A stretch of 64,000 nucleotides of DNA from CAIKZJ01 sp964626015 (lineage in GTDB: Bacteria > Bacteroidota > Ignavibacteria > Tepidaquicellales > Tepidaquicellaceae). The position numbers and the translations under genes are program-made. The notes under the pieces were generated by a model that did not search any database, had not been told where the DNA came from, and saw only the letters and a list, made by a program, of their open reading frames with translations. This document shows, one piece after another, positions 7,752 through 16,814 of this stretch (the first letter of the stretch is position 1; every line of letters begins with the position of its first letter). The stretch lies in assembly GCA_964626015.1 (NCBI GenBank), contig CAZVCC010000010.1, positions 1-64,000 of the forward strand. The letters are read 5' to 3'.

Positions 7752-10157
7752 ATGGAAGCAATTAAATCAAAGCCATTTACATTAGGACCGCGCAGAGGTC
7801 AGTTTTATGACGTTAACGATATTCTTAAAAGTGTTGAACCTGTTCAAAAAAGTGAATTAGACAAGTTCGAAAAGCTTGACTTAATCTATAGAACCCTTTG
7901 CGGAATTCTCTATAACTTCGTCCCGACGAGCGGACATCCCGGCGGCTCAATATCCTCTGGAAGGTTTGTTGAATCTGTTATTTACAAAACGGCAGATTAC
8001 AATTTCTCAGACCCGAGACTTGAATCAAACGATATGGTAGTTTATGCAGCGGGTCATAAAGCAATGGGACTTTATGCAATGTATGCTTTAAGAAATGAAC
8101 TGGTGCGTGCTTTTAAACCAGGTCTGTTACCCGATGAAAATAACCAATTGCGTTTTGAGGATTTACTCGGTTTCAGAAGAAATCCCGTAAATGATACTCC
8201 TCTATTCCTGAAGTTTAAATCAAAAGCACTCGACGGGCATCCGACTCCTTCGACTCCCTTCGTAAAGGTTGCAACAGGTGCCAGTGGTGTCGGCGTTCCT
8301 TCTGGATTTGGCCTCGCACTTGGTGCTGTAGATTATTTTGGAGATAGTGCCCCGAAGGTTCATATGGTTGAAGGTGAAGGCGGTATGACTCCCGGTCGTG
8401 TTGCCGAAGCTCTCGCTGCTGCATCTTCTATGTGCCTCCATAATATAATTATGCATATTGATTTCAATCAGGCATCTATAGATAGTAATCGTGTCTGCCG
8501 TGACGGCGAACTAAGAGGCGATTATGTTCAGTGGGATCCCGCTGAGCTTGCTTATCTTCATGACTTTAACGTAATCTATGTTGATGACGGTAAAGACCAT
8601 AACAAGTGTATCGTTGCGCAGGCATTCGCAAAGCAGTTAAATAACGGTATGCCCACGGCTATTGTTTACAGAACAATCAAAGGCTGGCAGTACGGAATCG
8701 AAGGCAGAGGCTCGCACGGTGCTGGACATAAATTCTGCTCGCCTGAATATTATAATTTCCTTTCTACTTTTGAAAATACATTTGGCGTAAAGATGCCCGT
8801 CTTTGTTGCAAAGAACACAACTGAATTAAAGAATGAATTTGGTCAGCTTGTTCCGCAGTTTGAAGGCGACTGGAATAGGATAAATATTGAAAAGTATTAC
8901 TGGGATACATTGCTGATTGTCAGAGACGTTATCGAAAAGAATAAAGACCTCAGCTTCTTTGCCGAGGCAGTCGAAGATTCGAAGAAGAGACTTGAAAAGC
9001 TAAACAGAAAGCCGCGCGAAAGCAAGCCCGAACTTGATAAACTTTACAGCGGCAAATCTATAAATGTTAACGATATTCCCGAAGAACTAAAGATAGTTCC
9101 GGGCAGCGTTACAACTATCAGAGCAGTGCTCGGCTCTTCACTCGGATACATAAACAAAAAAACCAATGGTGCAGTGCTTGGTGTAGCTGCTGACCTTCTC
9201 GGCTCAACAAGTGTTAATCTTGTTGGCGAAGGATTCCAAAACGGTTTCTTTAATTCAAAATCAAATCCTGGTTCAAGGATTTTGACTGTTGGAGGAATAT
9301 GTGAAGACGCTATGGGCGGAATGATGGCAGGTCTCGGAGCTTATGGCAGACACATGGGGGTAAGTTCTTCTTACGGTGCTTTCATCTCTGCTATGGAGCA
9401 TACAGCCGCAAGACTTCATGCAATCGGTGAAATGAGCAAGGTCGAACATTATGGCGGTAATTACAACACATGGATTCTCGTTAATGCTCACGCTGGTTTA
9501 AAAACTGGTGAAGATGGTCCTACACATGCTGACCCTCAATGTTTACAGCTGTTGCAGGGGAACTTCCCGAAGGGTACTGTTATAACTCTTACACCTTGGG
9601 AACCGGGCGAAGTCTGGAGCCTTCTCATTGCAGGATTAATGAAACGCCCAGCGGTTCTTTCGCCTTACGTTACAAGACCAAATGAAAAGATATATGACAG
9701 AAAAGCATTGAACCTTGCACCTGCTTCTGAAGCTGCTAAAGGAATGTATTTGCTCAGAAAGGCTGACCCGAAGAAGAAACTCGACGGTAGCATTGTTCTT
9801 CAGGAAAGCGGCGTAACGATTGAATTCGTTTCTTATGTTCTCCCGAAACTCGATGCTGAAGGATATAATGTTAATGTTTATTACATTTCAAGTGCCGAAC
9901 TTTTTGACCTCCTTCCCGAAAAGGAAAAAGAAGAAATTTATCCGCAGGAAGTTGCTCAGAACGCTCTCGGTATAACGGGATTCACATTGCCGACTATGGA
10001 GAAATGGATTACTTCATACGAGGGCAGAAAGAGAATCCTGCATCCGTTCCGCAATGGTCACTTCCTCGGAAGCGGTACTGCTGAAATAGTTCTCAAACAG
10101 GCAGGGCTCGACGGTGAAGGTATTTATGCTGAGGTTATCAATTATTTAAAGAAATAG
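7752..10157 (+). CDS. tkt: Transketolase, long form
   Basis: 801 residues, longer than the usual 620-670-residue transketolases. The family transfers two-carbon units between sugar phosphates using thiamine diphosphate in the pentose phosphate pathway. Seen here: GHPGGSI near residue 62 (cf. the GHPGAP of transketolases); the diphosphate-binding region around GEGGMTPG with HIDFNQ about 25 residues on; a central pyrimidine-binding domain from about 460; and GEDGPTHADPQ, the hallmark transketolase loop. The motif set is transketolase, not phosphoketolase. The usual GDG is GEG here. The start ATG has no Shine-Dalgarno. The leader and the first two codons are duplicated at 3682-4052. It ends at a strong terminator. 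Confidence 0.85.
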   Translation: MEAIKSKPFTLGPRRGQFYDVNDILKSVEPVQKSELDKFEKLDLIYRTLCGILYNFVPTSGHPGGSISSGRFVESVIYKTADYNFSDPRLESNDMVVYAAGHKAMGLYAMYALRNELVRAFKPGLLPDENNQLRFEDLLGFRRNPVNDTPLFLKFKSKALDGHPTPSTPFVKVATGASGVGVPSGFGLALGAVDYFGDSAPKVHMVEGEGGMTPGRVAEALAAASSMCLHNIIMHIDFNQASIDSNRVCRDGELRGDYVQWDPAELAYLHDFNVIYVDDGKDHNKCIVAQAFAKQLNNGMPTAIVYRTIKGWQYGIEGRGSHGAGHKFCSPEYYNFLSTFENTFGVKMPVFVAKNTTELKNEFGQLVPQFEGDWNRINIEKYYWDTLLIVRDVIEKNKDLSFFAEAVEDSKKRLEKLNRKPRESKPELDKLYSGKSINVNDIPEELKIVPGSVTTIRAVLGSSLGYINKKTNGAVLGVAADLLGSTSVNLVGEGFQNGFFNSKSNPGSRILTVGGICEDAMGGMMAGLGAYGRHMGVSSSYGAFISAMEHTAARLHAIGEMSKVEHYGGNYNTWILVNAHAGLKTGEDGPTHADPQCLQLLQGNFPKGTVITLTPWEPGEVWSLLIAGLMKRPAVLSPYVTRPNEKIYDRKALNLAPASEAAKGMYLLRKADPKKKLDGSIVLQESGVTIEFVSYVLPKLDAEGYNVNVYYISSAELFDLLPEKEKEEIYPQEVAQNALGITGFTLPTMEKWITSYEGRKRILHPFRNGHFLGSGTAEIVLKQAGLDGEGIYAEVINYLKK

Positions 10158-10176
10158 AAACTTAATTTACATAAAT

Positions 10177-10204
10177 AAAAAAGGGGCTAAACGCCCCTTT
10201 TTTA
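10177..10204. terminator. Bidirectional intrinsic terminator
   Basis: The stem AAAAAGGGGC (10178-10187) pairs with GCCCCTTTTT (10193-10202) around a 5-nt loop, with T runs on both strands. It sits between the convergent transketolase and the small gene at 10222-10587. Confidence 0.9.
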
Positions 10205-10221
10205 TTTCAATCAAAATCACC

Positions 10222-10587
10222 TTACTTGGTCTGTGCGTAAGAAAATGTCCCATCTCCATTTATCTGCAGTGCTACGAGTTTGCATGCATCTATACCGGAA
10301 AATACAACAAAGGCTCCTTCTGTGTCTGTAATTTTCATGTCAAACATACAAGTTTCACCAAATTCTGCTGGAATGTTTACCGTAACTGTTGATCCGTTTT
10401 CGAACAAGTCGTTCGGAAGAATATCGCTTCCCCAATTGTTTGATTCTGCAGGTGATACAAAAATATCACTCAGTGTAAAACCGGTGTTGTTAACAACCTG
10501 ATAGGTTAATGCCTGTGCAGATGAATCTTTTGCTGAGAATAAAGAAATTCCCGAAAGCAAAATTAATAAAAATAACAGCTTTTTCAT
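10222..10587 (-). CDS. Small secreted protein of unknown function
   Basis: A 121-residue protein with a clear signal peptide (MKKLLFLLILLSGISLFS, cleavage probably after SSAQ or SSAQA). The mature part of about 95 residues starts YQVVNNTGFTLSDIFVSPAESNNWG, a pattern seen in small exported proteins of unknown function, followed by two Cys residues (ETCMFD and GIDACK) that could form a disulfide. The start is supported by AGGGAG 5-6 bp upstream, one of the few good Shine-Dalgarno sites here. It shares the terminator at 10177-10204 with the transketolase. No enzymatic motif. Confidence 0.7.
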   Translation of the reverse strand: MKKLLFLLILLSGISLFSAKDSSAQALTYQVVNNTGFTLSDIFVSPAESNNWGSDILPNDLFENGSTVTVNIPAEFGETCMFDMKITDTEGAFVVFSGIDACKLVALQINGDGTFSYAQTK

Positions 10588-10723
10588 TTTCTCTCCCTAT
10601 TTTAATTATTTATTTGTTGTTTTGGTAGCTATTTAACCTCAATAAAAGAATATTAATTTCCTGAAATTCAATTTTATCTTATTGTTTTATGAATTATATT
10701 TACTACTAAATTATTAAAAAATT

Positions 10724-11185
10724 ATGCAGTCAAAAGCAAAAACAGTAAGCGAATACATTAAAGAATTGCCTCCGGATAGAAAAGAAGCGATTACTAAGTT
10801 AAGAAAATACATTCTTAAGAATCTTCCTAAAGGATTCAAAGAGGGAATCGGTTATGGCATGATGGGGTATTACGTCCCTCACAGTATTTATCCAAATGGA
10901 TACCATTGCACTCCCGAACTTCCTCTTCCGTTTGCAGGAATAGCATCACAGAAGAATTTTATTTCGTTCTATCACATGGGTATGTATGCAGATCCTGAGC
11001 TTCTAAAATGGTTCACAACCGAATATCCTAAGCACACTAAAGCAAAACTTGATATGGGAAAAAGCTGCGTCCGTTTTAAAAAACCCGAACATATTCCCTA
11101 CGAACTTATAGGTAAACTAATGAAGAAAATGACCGTTAAAGATTGGATTAAGCTCTATGAGAAAAATTACCTGAAATCAAAATAA
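10724..11185 (+). CDS. DUF1801 / YdhG-like protein
   Basis: A 153-residue soluble protein matching the DUF1801 pattern: an N-terminal helix with VSEYIKELPPDRKEAITKLRKYI, then KEGIGYGMMGYYVP, AGIASQKNFISFYHMG and KLDMGKSCVRFKKPEHIPYELI. The family is small, cytoplasmic and of unsettled function, related in fold to frataxin/YjbR-type proteins. The gene is alone between convergent neighbours. A 9-bp perfect inverted repeat 95 bp downstream may end its transcript. Confidence 0.8.
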   Translation: MQSKAKTVSEYIKELPPDRKEAITKLRKYILKNLPKGFKEGIGYGMMGYYVPHSIYPNGYHCTPELPLPFAGIASQKNFISFYHMGMYADPELLKWFTTEYPKHTKAKLDMGKSCVRFKKPEHIPYELIGKLMKKMTVKDWIKLYEKNYLKSK

Positions 11186-11530
11186 TCCAAATTTTTGTTT
11201 GAAATATCTAAAAAAAGAATAAGTTTTTTGGAACTTTTCTAATATATTTGTAGTTATATATTTATGTATATATAACTCGCTTAAGTACTCCAGTAGTACT
11301 TAAATCTTTATCTTTTCACACATAAATTACTCAAAAAACAATAAACTCTAAATTCTTCCGCTGATAGCCCGTTAATAGTCCGATTATTCTCCGTTAATAT
11401 TTCGGTATAATTTGCCTTTCCTCAGGTGTTTCAAAGTATTTTCTCCCTGCTTTCTTGACTCCCAAATAAACATCTTTAATCGTTAGTTTATCAATTAAAC
11501 TCAACATTATTCATCACACGCACATATCCT
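11186..11530. other. Gene-free AT-rich stretch
   Basis: No gene or known repeat recognised in these 345 bp between two convergent genes. The only structure noticed is the perfect inverted repeat at 11281-11303. Confidence 0.6.
11281..11303. terminator. Possible terminator hairpin
   Basis: TTAAGTACT (11281-11289) and AGTACTTAA (11295-11303) are perfect inverted arms with a 5-nt loop, followed by ATCTTTATCTTTT. The stem is AT-rich and 95 bp from the nearest stop, so termination is only suggested. Confidence 0.35.
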
Positions 11531-12781
11531 CTATTTCCCCGGAAGTAGCTTAGACCTCACCTCACCAAATCCAACCGTAAAGTTTTCTTCTTTGCAGTAA
11601 GCCGTCATTATTACCGTATCGCCATCCTCGATGAACTTTCTTTCTTCTCCCGTTGGCAGTTTCAAAGGCTCTGTCCCTCTCCATGTAATTTCAAGCATTG
11701 AGCCTCGTGAGTTCTTGTCCGGTCCGCTTATTGTTCCCGATGCCATCATGTCGCCCGTTCTTGTATTGCATCCATTAACGGTATGATGTGCAAGATGCTG
11801 GCTCATATTGTAGTATAAGTATTTGTAGTTTGATTTTGTTATTGTTACGGGTTCAGTCATCTTACTGCTTTGAAGTTTAACCTCAAGCTTAATGTCATAT
11901 GTCGGATTACCCTTCGTCTGAAGATAGGGCAGGAGCTCCTTCTCAGGCGCTGGTCCTTCAGCTCTGAAAGGTTTCAGTGCGTCAAGCGTTACAACCCACG
12001 GTGAAATTGAAGTAGCAAAATTCTTCGCAAGAAAAGGTCCGAGCGGTTGGTATTCCCATGTTTGTATGTCCCTCGCACTCCAGTCATTCACAACCACCAT
12101 TCCAAAGATATGCTCCTCTGCATTATCAACACTAATACTATCACCAAGTTTATTCCCTGTTCCGATGAAGAATCCCATCTCAAGTTCAAAGTCCATGTTC
12201 TTGCACGCCCCGAAAACAGGCGGTGCATTAGGGTCGGGACGTGTTTGTCCTTTTGGACGATGTATATTCTCACCGCTCACAATTATTGAACTCGACCTTC
12301 CGTGGTAAGCAATCGGTATATGCAGCCAGTTCGGCATCAACGCATTATCTTTCCCCCTGAACATAACTCCGACATTTGTAGCATGCTCACGCGAAGAATA
12401 GAAGTCCGTGTAGTCGCCGATGCTTACCGGCAAAACCATCTGAACATCTTTAATTTTATGAAAGCATCTTTTCCTAAGTGCATCATTATCCCGTAGTTCA
12501 GGATTATCTGCATTTAGTATATTCTGTATTCTGTTTCTTACATCTGTCCATACTGGTTTCCCGCACGCCATAAACTCATTAAGAGTCGTTGCAAGAAACA
12601 CTCTATTTCCTTTTAATTTCGTATGTATAAAGAAACCTTCTTCTTCAAGAAGCTTAAGGTCAAGCACATAGTCGCCGATTGCAGTAACAATTCTTGATTC
12701 ACCGTTTATTCTCGCAGCACCAAACGGAATATTTTCTATTGGAAAGTGTGTATCTTTGCTGTATTCTATAAAGGACTTCAT
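11531..12781 (-). CDS. fahA: Fumarylacetoacetase
   Basis: 416 residues, the normal length of fumarylacetoacetate hydrolase, the last enzyme of tyrosine/homogentisate breakdown, which splits 4-fumarylacetoacetate into fumarate and acetoacetate. Visible signatures: DYTDFYSSREHATNVG with the catalytic His; AYHGRSSSI; FELEMGFFIG with the metal-binding acids; VVNDWSARDIQTWEYQPLGPF; and TRTGDMMASGTISG. An N-terminal domain of about 115 residues precedes the catalytic domain, as in the eukaryotic-type enzyme. The gene begins 1 bp after the stop of the gene at 12783-13760, so the two form an operon. No homogentisate dioxygenase or maleylacetoacetate isomerase gene is in the window. Confidence 0.95.
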   Translation of the reverse strand: MKSFIEYSKDTHFPIENIPFGAARINGESRIVTAIGDYVLDLKLLEEEGFFIHTKLKGNRVFLATTLNEFMACGKPVWTDVRNRIQNILNADNPELRDNDALRKRCFHKIKDVQMVLPVSIGDYTDFYSSREHATNVGVMFRGKDNALMPNWLHIPIAYHGRSSSIIVSGENIHRPKGQTRPDPNAPPVFGACKNMDFELEMGFFIGTGNKLGDSISVDNAEEHIFGMVVVNDWSARDIQTWEYQPLGPFLAKNFATSISPWVVTLDALKPFRAEGPAPEKELLPYLQTKGNPTYDIKLEVKLQSSKMTEPVTITKSNYKYLYYNMSQHLAHHTVNGCNTRTGDMMASGTISGPDKNSRGSMLEITWRGTEPLKLPTGEERKFIEDGDTVIMTAYCKEENFTVGFGEVRSKLLPGK

Positions 12782-12782
12782 A

Positions 12783-13760
12783 TTATAATAAATTTAACTT
12801 TTTAAGGTCGTCTTTCGGCTCGTCAAAGCTGCAGCTCCCGAAAGAATTTACAAACTCATTCCTTGCTTTTGTTATACTGTCTGCATCCGCTGTAATTTCA
12901 TTCCATTTAAATTCTTCCGCCGTAAACATAAACGATTCCGCTCTTTCATCTTTAATTACATCATTTATTTCTTTCAGCGAAAGGGGATTAGAATATGCAA
13001 GTATTCCCGCCCCGAAAACATTGAGAAATCCATGCATCTTCGTCGAGACAGAGTCATTGTAATGCCTTACAGGATGATGAAGTCCGGCTGTTGCTTTAAA
13101 CCTTACCTTATTATCTCTGCAAGTTTTTAATGCAAACGAAACCTGCTGTGTTGAAGGAAAAAGCTCTGGCATTATGCCTCCTGTTCTGAGCTTAAAACCT
13201 GACTTGCAGGCATCGTTCATTTCTGTTGAAGTATGTGCAAGTTTCTCAAACACAAACTCGTAATTATTGTTAACTGGAGGTTCAAAGAAAATCACACTTT
13301 CCTGCATATCAAAACTTTTCAATATCTCGCAGCTGTCTTTTAAAAACGTTTGCAGTCCGTACTTATTGTATCTATCAAACAATTCCTCTGGGAGTTTTAC
13401 CTCAAAACTGTTTACTTCAGTGCTCGCATTCTTTTCTGCAAAATCTTTCACATGCTTAAGATCTGCCTCAAATGATGTCAGAAAATCCTTTGCAGTCTTT
13501 CCCCCCGTCAGTAGCAGAGTAAACGAAACTCTCCTCTCGGAGTCATATTCCTTCAGAAGTCTATAAACATCTGAATCATTCTTAGTGAACGACTCAAACG
13601 ACTTCCTGGTACATACAAACTTATCCATCATCCATTCATCATCCGAACTGATATAATCAAGATAATTCCTGAATGCTGGTGTAAGCTCAAGATTAGCAGG
13701 TGGAAACATTCCCGCATAATCTATTATACCTCTCATAAAACTATTAAAAGACTTCGTCAT
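12783..13760 (-). CDS. Conserved uncharacterised protein coupled to fumarylacetoacetase
   Basis: 325 residues from ATG 13760 (an in-frame TTG precedes it directly). No signal peptide or membrane segment. The N-terminus carries MRGIIDYAGMFPPANLELTP, a motif I associate with a conserved bacterial family without known function. Later there are repeated beta-alpha-like stretches (VIFFEPPVNNN, KLRTGGIMPELFPS, RFKATAGLHHPVRHY) that could be a TIM-barrel-type fold; the HH pair in GLHHPVRH is a candidate active-site or metal-binding element. It lies immediately upstream of fumarylacetoacetase with a 1-bp gap, so a role in aromatic amino acid catabolism is plausible but unproven. Confidence 0.7.
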   Translation of the reverse strand: MTKSFNSFMRGIIDYAGMFPPANLELTPAFRNYLDYISSDDEWMMDKFVCTRKSFESFTKNDSDVYRLLKEYDSERRVSFTLLLTGGKTAKDFLTSFEADLKHVKDFAEKNASTEVNSFEVKLPEELFDRYNKYGLQTFLKDSCEILKSFDMQESVIFFEPPVNNNYEFVFEKLAHTSTEMNDACKSGFKLRTGGIMPELFPSTQQVSFALKTCRDNKVRFKATAGLHHPVRHYNDSVSTKMHGFLNVFGAGILAYSNPLSLKEINDVIKDERAESFMFTAEEFKWNEITADADSITKARNEFVNSFGSCSFDEPKDDLKKLNLL

Positions 13761-13898
13761 CAATTTTGTCTGTATAAAAATATCTTTTATTTTCTTCTTA
13801 AAACATGAAATAGTATAAATAAATTCATAACATACAGAGGCTTATTATAACATTTAAAATTCTTGCTAATATTATTAATTTCATTAAAACAATCTATC

Positions 13899-14645
13899 AT
13901 GAAAAAACTTATAATAATAGCAATAACAGTTATGACTCTATTCTCCTGCGGTCTTTTAAAGAAAAAGACGTCAGAAGATAAAAGCAGAGCAGTAGAAGAA
14001 AAAAAGACCGAACAGTCAAACAGTGTTAATAAAGATAGTGATGTTGAAAGAAAACCTGCCGCAATCACAGAAGTAGAAATGCTTATTTTTGATAAATCAA
14101 ATCTCCCTCCGGCAATAAAATACGATGGTAATGTTGTTACCGGTAAAAGATGGAACGATAAAAACGGTGAGAATATACTGATACTTACAAAAACAAATCT
14201 GAAAGAAAAGAAAGTAAGAAAATCGGGATTCGAAGAGACCGATTTAGAGTGCGAGCTGTACGGTTATCACTATGTCAGTTCAGGCGGTTCTTATTCACTG
14301 CTCTGGAAAATACAGGACTTTGTAAAAGAATGCTGGTTTGATTTAACTCTTGATTTCATTCCCGGTTCATTAAGCATAACGGATTTAAACGAGAACGGTA
14401 TTGCTGAAAGCACGTTTCTCTATAAGATGTCATGCCGCAGCGATGTTTCTCCCTCGGAATTAAAATTAATGATGCACGAAAACGATGTCAAGTATGCACT
14501 TCGCGGTGAAATGCTCATCAAGATGGAAGGGTTTACTGCTGGCGGAAATTACAAAGTTGATAAATCTTTTGACAGTGCACCCGCAGGATTTCTTGATTAT
14601 GCAAAGTCCCAGTGGAAAGAATACCGCCTGGAAACATTTAATTAA
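13899..14645 (+). CDS. Lipoprotein, possibly M949_RS01915-like surface polysaccharide family
   Basis: 248 residues from ATG 13899; the frame is open to 13863, but the inner start gives a proper lipoprotein signal (MKKLIIIAITVMTLFSC, lipidated Cys17). A charged linker (residues 20-55) leads to a globular domain. The stretches RWNDKNGENILILTKT, DLNENGIAESTFLYKMSCR and DVKYALRGEM resemble a family named after a Riemerella lipopolysaccharide-related gene; I make that link from memory with moderate confidence. DLNENGIAE also looks like an FG-GAP-type calcium loop. Likely anchored in the envelope. The gene is monocistronic and ends before a strong hairpin. Confidence 0.65.
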   Translation: MKKLIIIAITVMTLFSCGLLKKKTSEDKSRAVEEKKTEQSNSVNKDSDVERKPAAITEVEMLIFDKSNLPPAIKYDGNVVTGKRWNDKNGENILILTKTNLKEKKVRKSGFEETDLECELYGYHYVSSGGSYSLLWKIQDFVKECWFDLTLDFIPGSLSITDLNENGIAESTFLYKMSCRSDVSPSELKLMMHENDVKYALRGEMLIKMEGFTAGGNYKVDKSFDSAPAGFLDYAKSQWKEYRLETFN

Positions 14646-14681
14646 TCAGTGAGACGATAAATTATTTCTGAAGCAAACAAA

Positions 14682-14728
14682 TAGTTTGCGTTACCTTACG
14701 AGTAATATTTTTGAGGTAACGCAAGCTA
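14682..14728. terminator. Bidirectional hairpin terminator
   Basis: TTGCGTTACCT (14686-14696) pairs perfectly with AGGTAACGCAA (14714-14724). The stem extends to about 15 bp with one G-U, over a 17-nt loop. It sits between convergent genes. Confidence 0.7.
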
Positions 14729-14744
14729 TAATATCTATTTACAT

Positions 14745-16802
14745 TTATTTCAATAATATCATTCTCTTAGTTGCCTTGAAATCTCCTGCCGTCATTACGT
14801 ACAGATAAACACCGCTGGAGAGTCCGCTTCCGTTAAAAGTCACCTCATAGCTTCCTGCGTTCATCCGTTCATTAACAAGTGTTCTAACCAGTTTTCCTTT
14901 AATATCATAAACTGTAATCTTTACATCGCTTGTTCTTGTTATTTGATATACAATCTTAGTCGCAGGATTAAAAGGGTTCGGATAGTTTTGTTCGAGTTTA
15001 TATTCAAATGGGATCTCAGATGATATATTACTAATACCGATAGGTGATGAAGACCTGAAAACGCCCTGTATGTCAGTGCCGCAATAGAGATAATTTTCAA
15101 TTGTCGTAACAGCACATTGAGGGACCGCCACTCCAAGTCCGTTATTAAGGACTTTCCATGAGTCTCCGTTATTATAAGAATATAACATGCCCTCTCCTGC
15201 AGCCACATATATTGCTCCTGATGTTGTAAATGCTGGTCTTGAATTTATTGAAATGGATGAAGTGTAAACAACGGACCAGTTTGTACCATTATTCAGTGAC
15301 CTGTATATTCTTGTTGAATCAATACAGAAGAGCGTACCCAAACCGCCCCTTACTGCAATCTTTAGTATGTTGTTTGAAAGCAGTCCGCTGTTAGCAAAAT
15401 CCCAGTTAGCGCCGCTGTTGAGTGACCTTTTAATTCCCTGATTTACAACACAAATGAAAATGTTTGCTGAGCTTTGAAATGCAATATCATAGCTCAGCGG
15501 GTTTTGTCCCTGTACAATGTACTGATACCAGCCCGAACCATTGCTTGCGAACCGGTAAGTACCGTAAACCGGACTGCATGAATAAAAATCATAATTCGGA
15601 TTTGCTCTTACAGAATAAGAACCGCTCGGTTGTCCAAAATTACTCGGCTGCCAGTTTGTTCCGTTGTTTGTGCTTTTAAAGGGTCCGCCGTTTTTTGCTC
15701 CGACGTATAGTATTGTACCCGAAGACCCAAAATCAAAATCCGTTATTTCATTCCCCTCTAGTCCAAGAGATTCCCATGTTCCGCCCATATCTGATGTTCT
15801 GTAAACACCGTTGTTTGCTGTACCTGCAAATATATATTGTGAGTTGTAAATCATTGCACGCACATCGTTGTTTACAATTCCTGTGTTTGTGGGATTCCAT
15901 TGTGTAATGCCTGACTGTGTTTTCCAAACCCCGTTATCGCAGCATATATAATCGTATGCACCGAGAGAATCAATGAACCTCTTGCCGGAAAGATTTGCAA
16001 GACCTCCGTTTGACCATGTACCCCCAAAATCAGTTGACATAAAAAGCCCAAGTTCTGTTAAAGCAAAAAGTTTTGTGCCGTTGATAACACAGAGATAATT
16101 CGGTGTGTTTACGCCTGTCTGAAGAGAAATATTCATCCACGTATCGCCGTTGTTCACTGATGCATAAAGCCCCGAGCCCGTATTTATCATTACAAACACA
16201 TAACCGTTTGCCGTAACTGCCATTGAATTTACGTTTTGTCCGAATAAAGTAGATTGCCATGACTGACCTTCATCAGTAGAACGGAATATGTTATATGTGT
16301 TACCGCCTGTAAATAGAATGCCTGCAGGACTTGCCGCAATTGTCAGTAGGTTATTATACTCTGCACCGGTCAGTGTCCAGCTTACACCGTTATCAGTTGA
16401 CTTGTAAACACCATTGTTTGTTGCGGCAAAAAGTTTCCCGTTTGAAATTTTTTCTATATCGTTTACGGGATTGGATGCACCAAGTGTCGAGCTTTGCCAC
16501 GAATTACCGTTATTTGTAGAATATTTTATTCCGTTCGTTCCTCCTGAAACGATATTTCCGTTGTTGCATCTTAACACTTTGCTGATGAAATATTCCATTT
16601 GCCCTGTATGCGTCCATGTATTACCTTCATTTGTGCTAAGGTAAGTTCCTCCGCTTCCTCCTGCAATAAGATTACCGTTCACTGCTGATGTAATTGAAGC
16701 AATTGTTCCCCCCGCTGGACCATTAGTCTGCATGAATGATACATTCTGCGATAGCAAATTATTAAATGATAAAACTAGAACTATTAATAAAACATTTTTC
16801 AT
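14745..16802 (-). CDS. T9SS-sorted Asp-box (BNR/sortilin-like) beta-propeller protein
   Basis: 685 residues with signal peptide MKNVLLIVLVLSFNNLLSQ. At least ten Asp-box units of the form STNxGxxW (STNEGNTW, STDNGVSW, STDEGQSW, SVNNGDTW, TSDMGGTW, STNNGTNW) are spaced about 40-50 residues apart, as in sialidase, sortilin and Vps10-type propellers. The C-terminus is a type A sorting domain (LEQNYPNPFNPATK...KRMILLK). GGAG lies about 9 bp before the ATG. It starts 12 bp after the stop of the upstream cargo gene (16815-18029), so they are probably cotranscribed. No catalytic residues of sialidases were identified; a structural or adhesive role is more likely. Confidence 0.85.
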   Translation of the reverse strand: MKNVLLIVLVLSFNNLLSQNVSFMQTNGPAGGTIASITSAVNGNLIAGGSGGTYLSTNEGNTWTHTGQMEYFISKVLRCNNGNIVSGGTNGIKYSTNNGNSWQSSTLGASNPVNDIEKISNGKLFAATNNGVYKSTDNGVSWTLTGAEYNNLLTIAASPAGILFTGGNTYNIFRSTDEGQSWQSTLFGQNVNSMAVTANGYVFVMINTGSGLYASVNNGDTWMNISLQTGVNTPNYLCVINGTKLFALTELGLFMSTDFGGTWSNGGLANLSGKRFIDSLGAYDYICCDNGVWKTQSGITQWNPTNTGIVNNDVRAMIYNSQYIFAGTANNGVYRTSDMGGTWESLGLEGNEITDFDFGSSGTILYVGAKNGGPFKSTNNGTNWQPSNFGQPSGSYSVRANPNYDFYSCSPVYGTYRFASNGSGWYQYIVQGQNPLSYDIAFQSSANIFICVVNQGIKRSLNSGANWDFANSGLLSNNILKIAVRGGLGTLFCIDSTRIYRSLNNGTNWSVVYTSSISINSRPAFTTSGAIYVAAGEGMLYSYNNGDSWKVLNNGLGVAVPQCAVTTIENYLYCGTDIQGVFRSSSPIGISNISSEIPFEYKLEQNYPNPFNPATKIVYQITRTSDVKITVYDIKGKLVRTLVNERMNAGSYEVTFNGSGLSSGVYLYVMTAGDFKATKRMILLK

Positions 16803-16814
16803 CTTTGTTATCTC

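Noticed and set aside
7752..10157. Phosphoketolase instead of transketolase
   Set aside because: The length of about 800 suggested it, but the GEDGPTHADPQ loop and the GHPGG element are transketolase hallmarks and phosphoketolase motifs are missing.
12047..12496. Plus-strand frames opposite fumarylacetoacetase
   Set aside because: Antisense shadows of a well-conserved enzyme.
13863..13898. Upstream extension of the lipoprotein at 13899
   Set aside because: It would place extra residues before a canonical lipoprotein signal; the ATG at 13899 is preferred.
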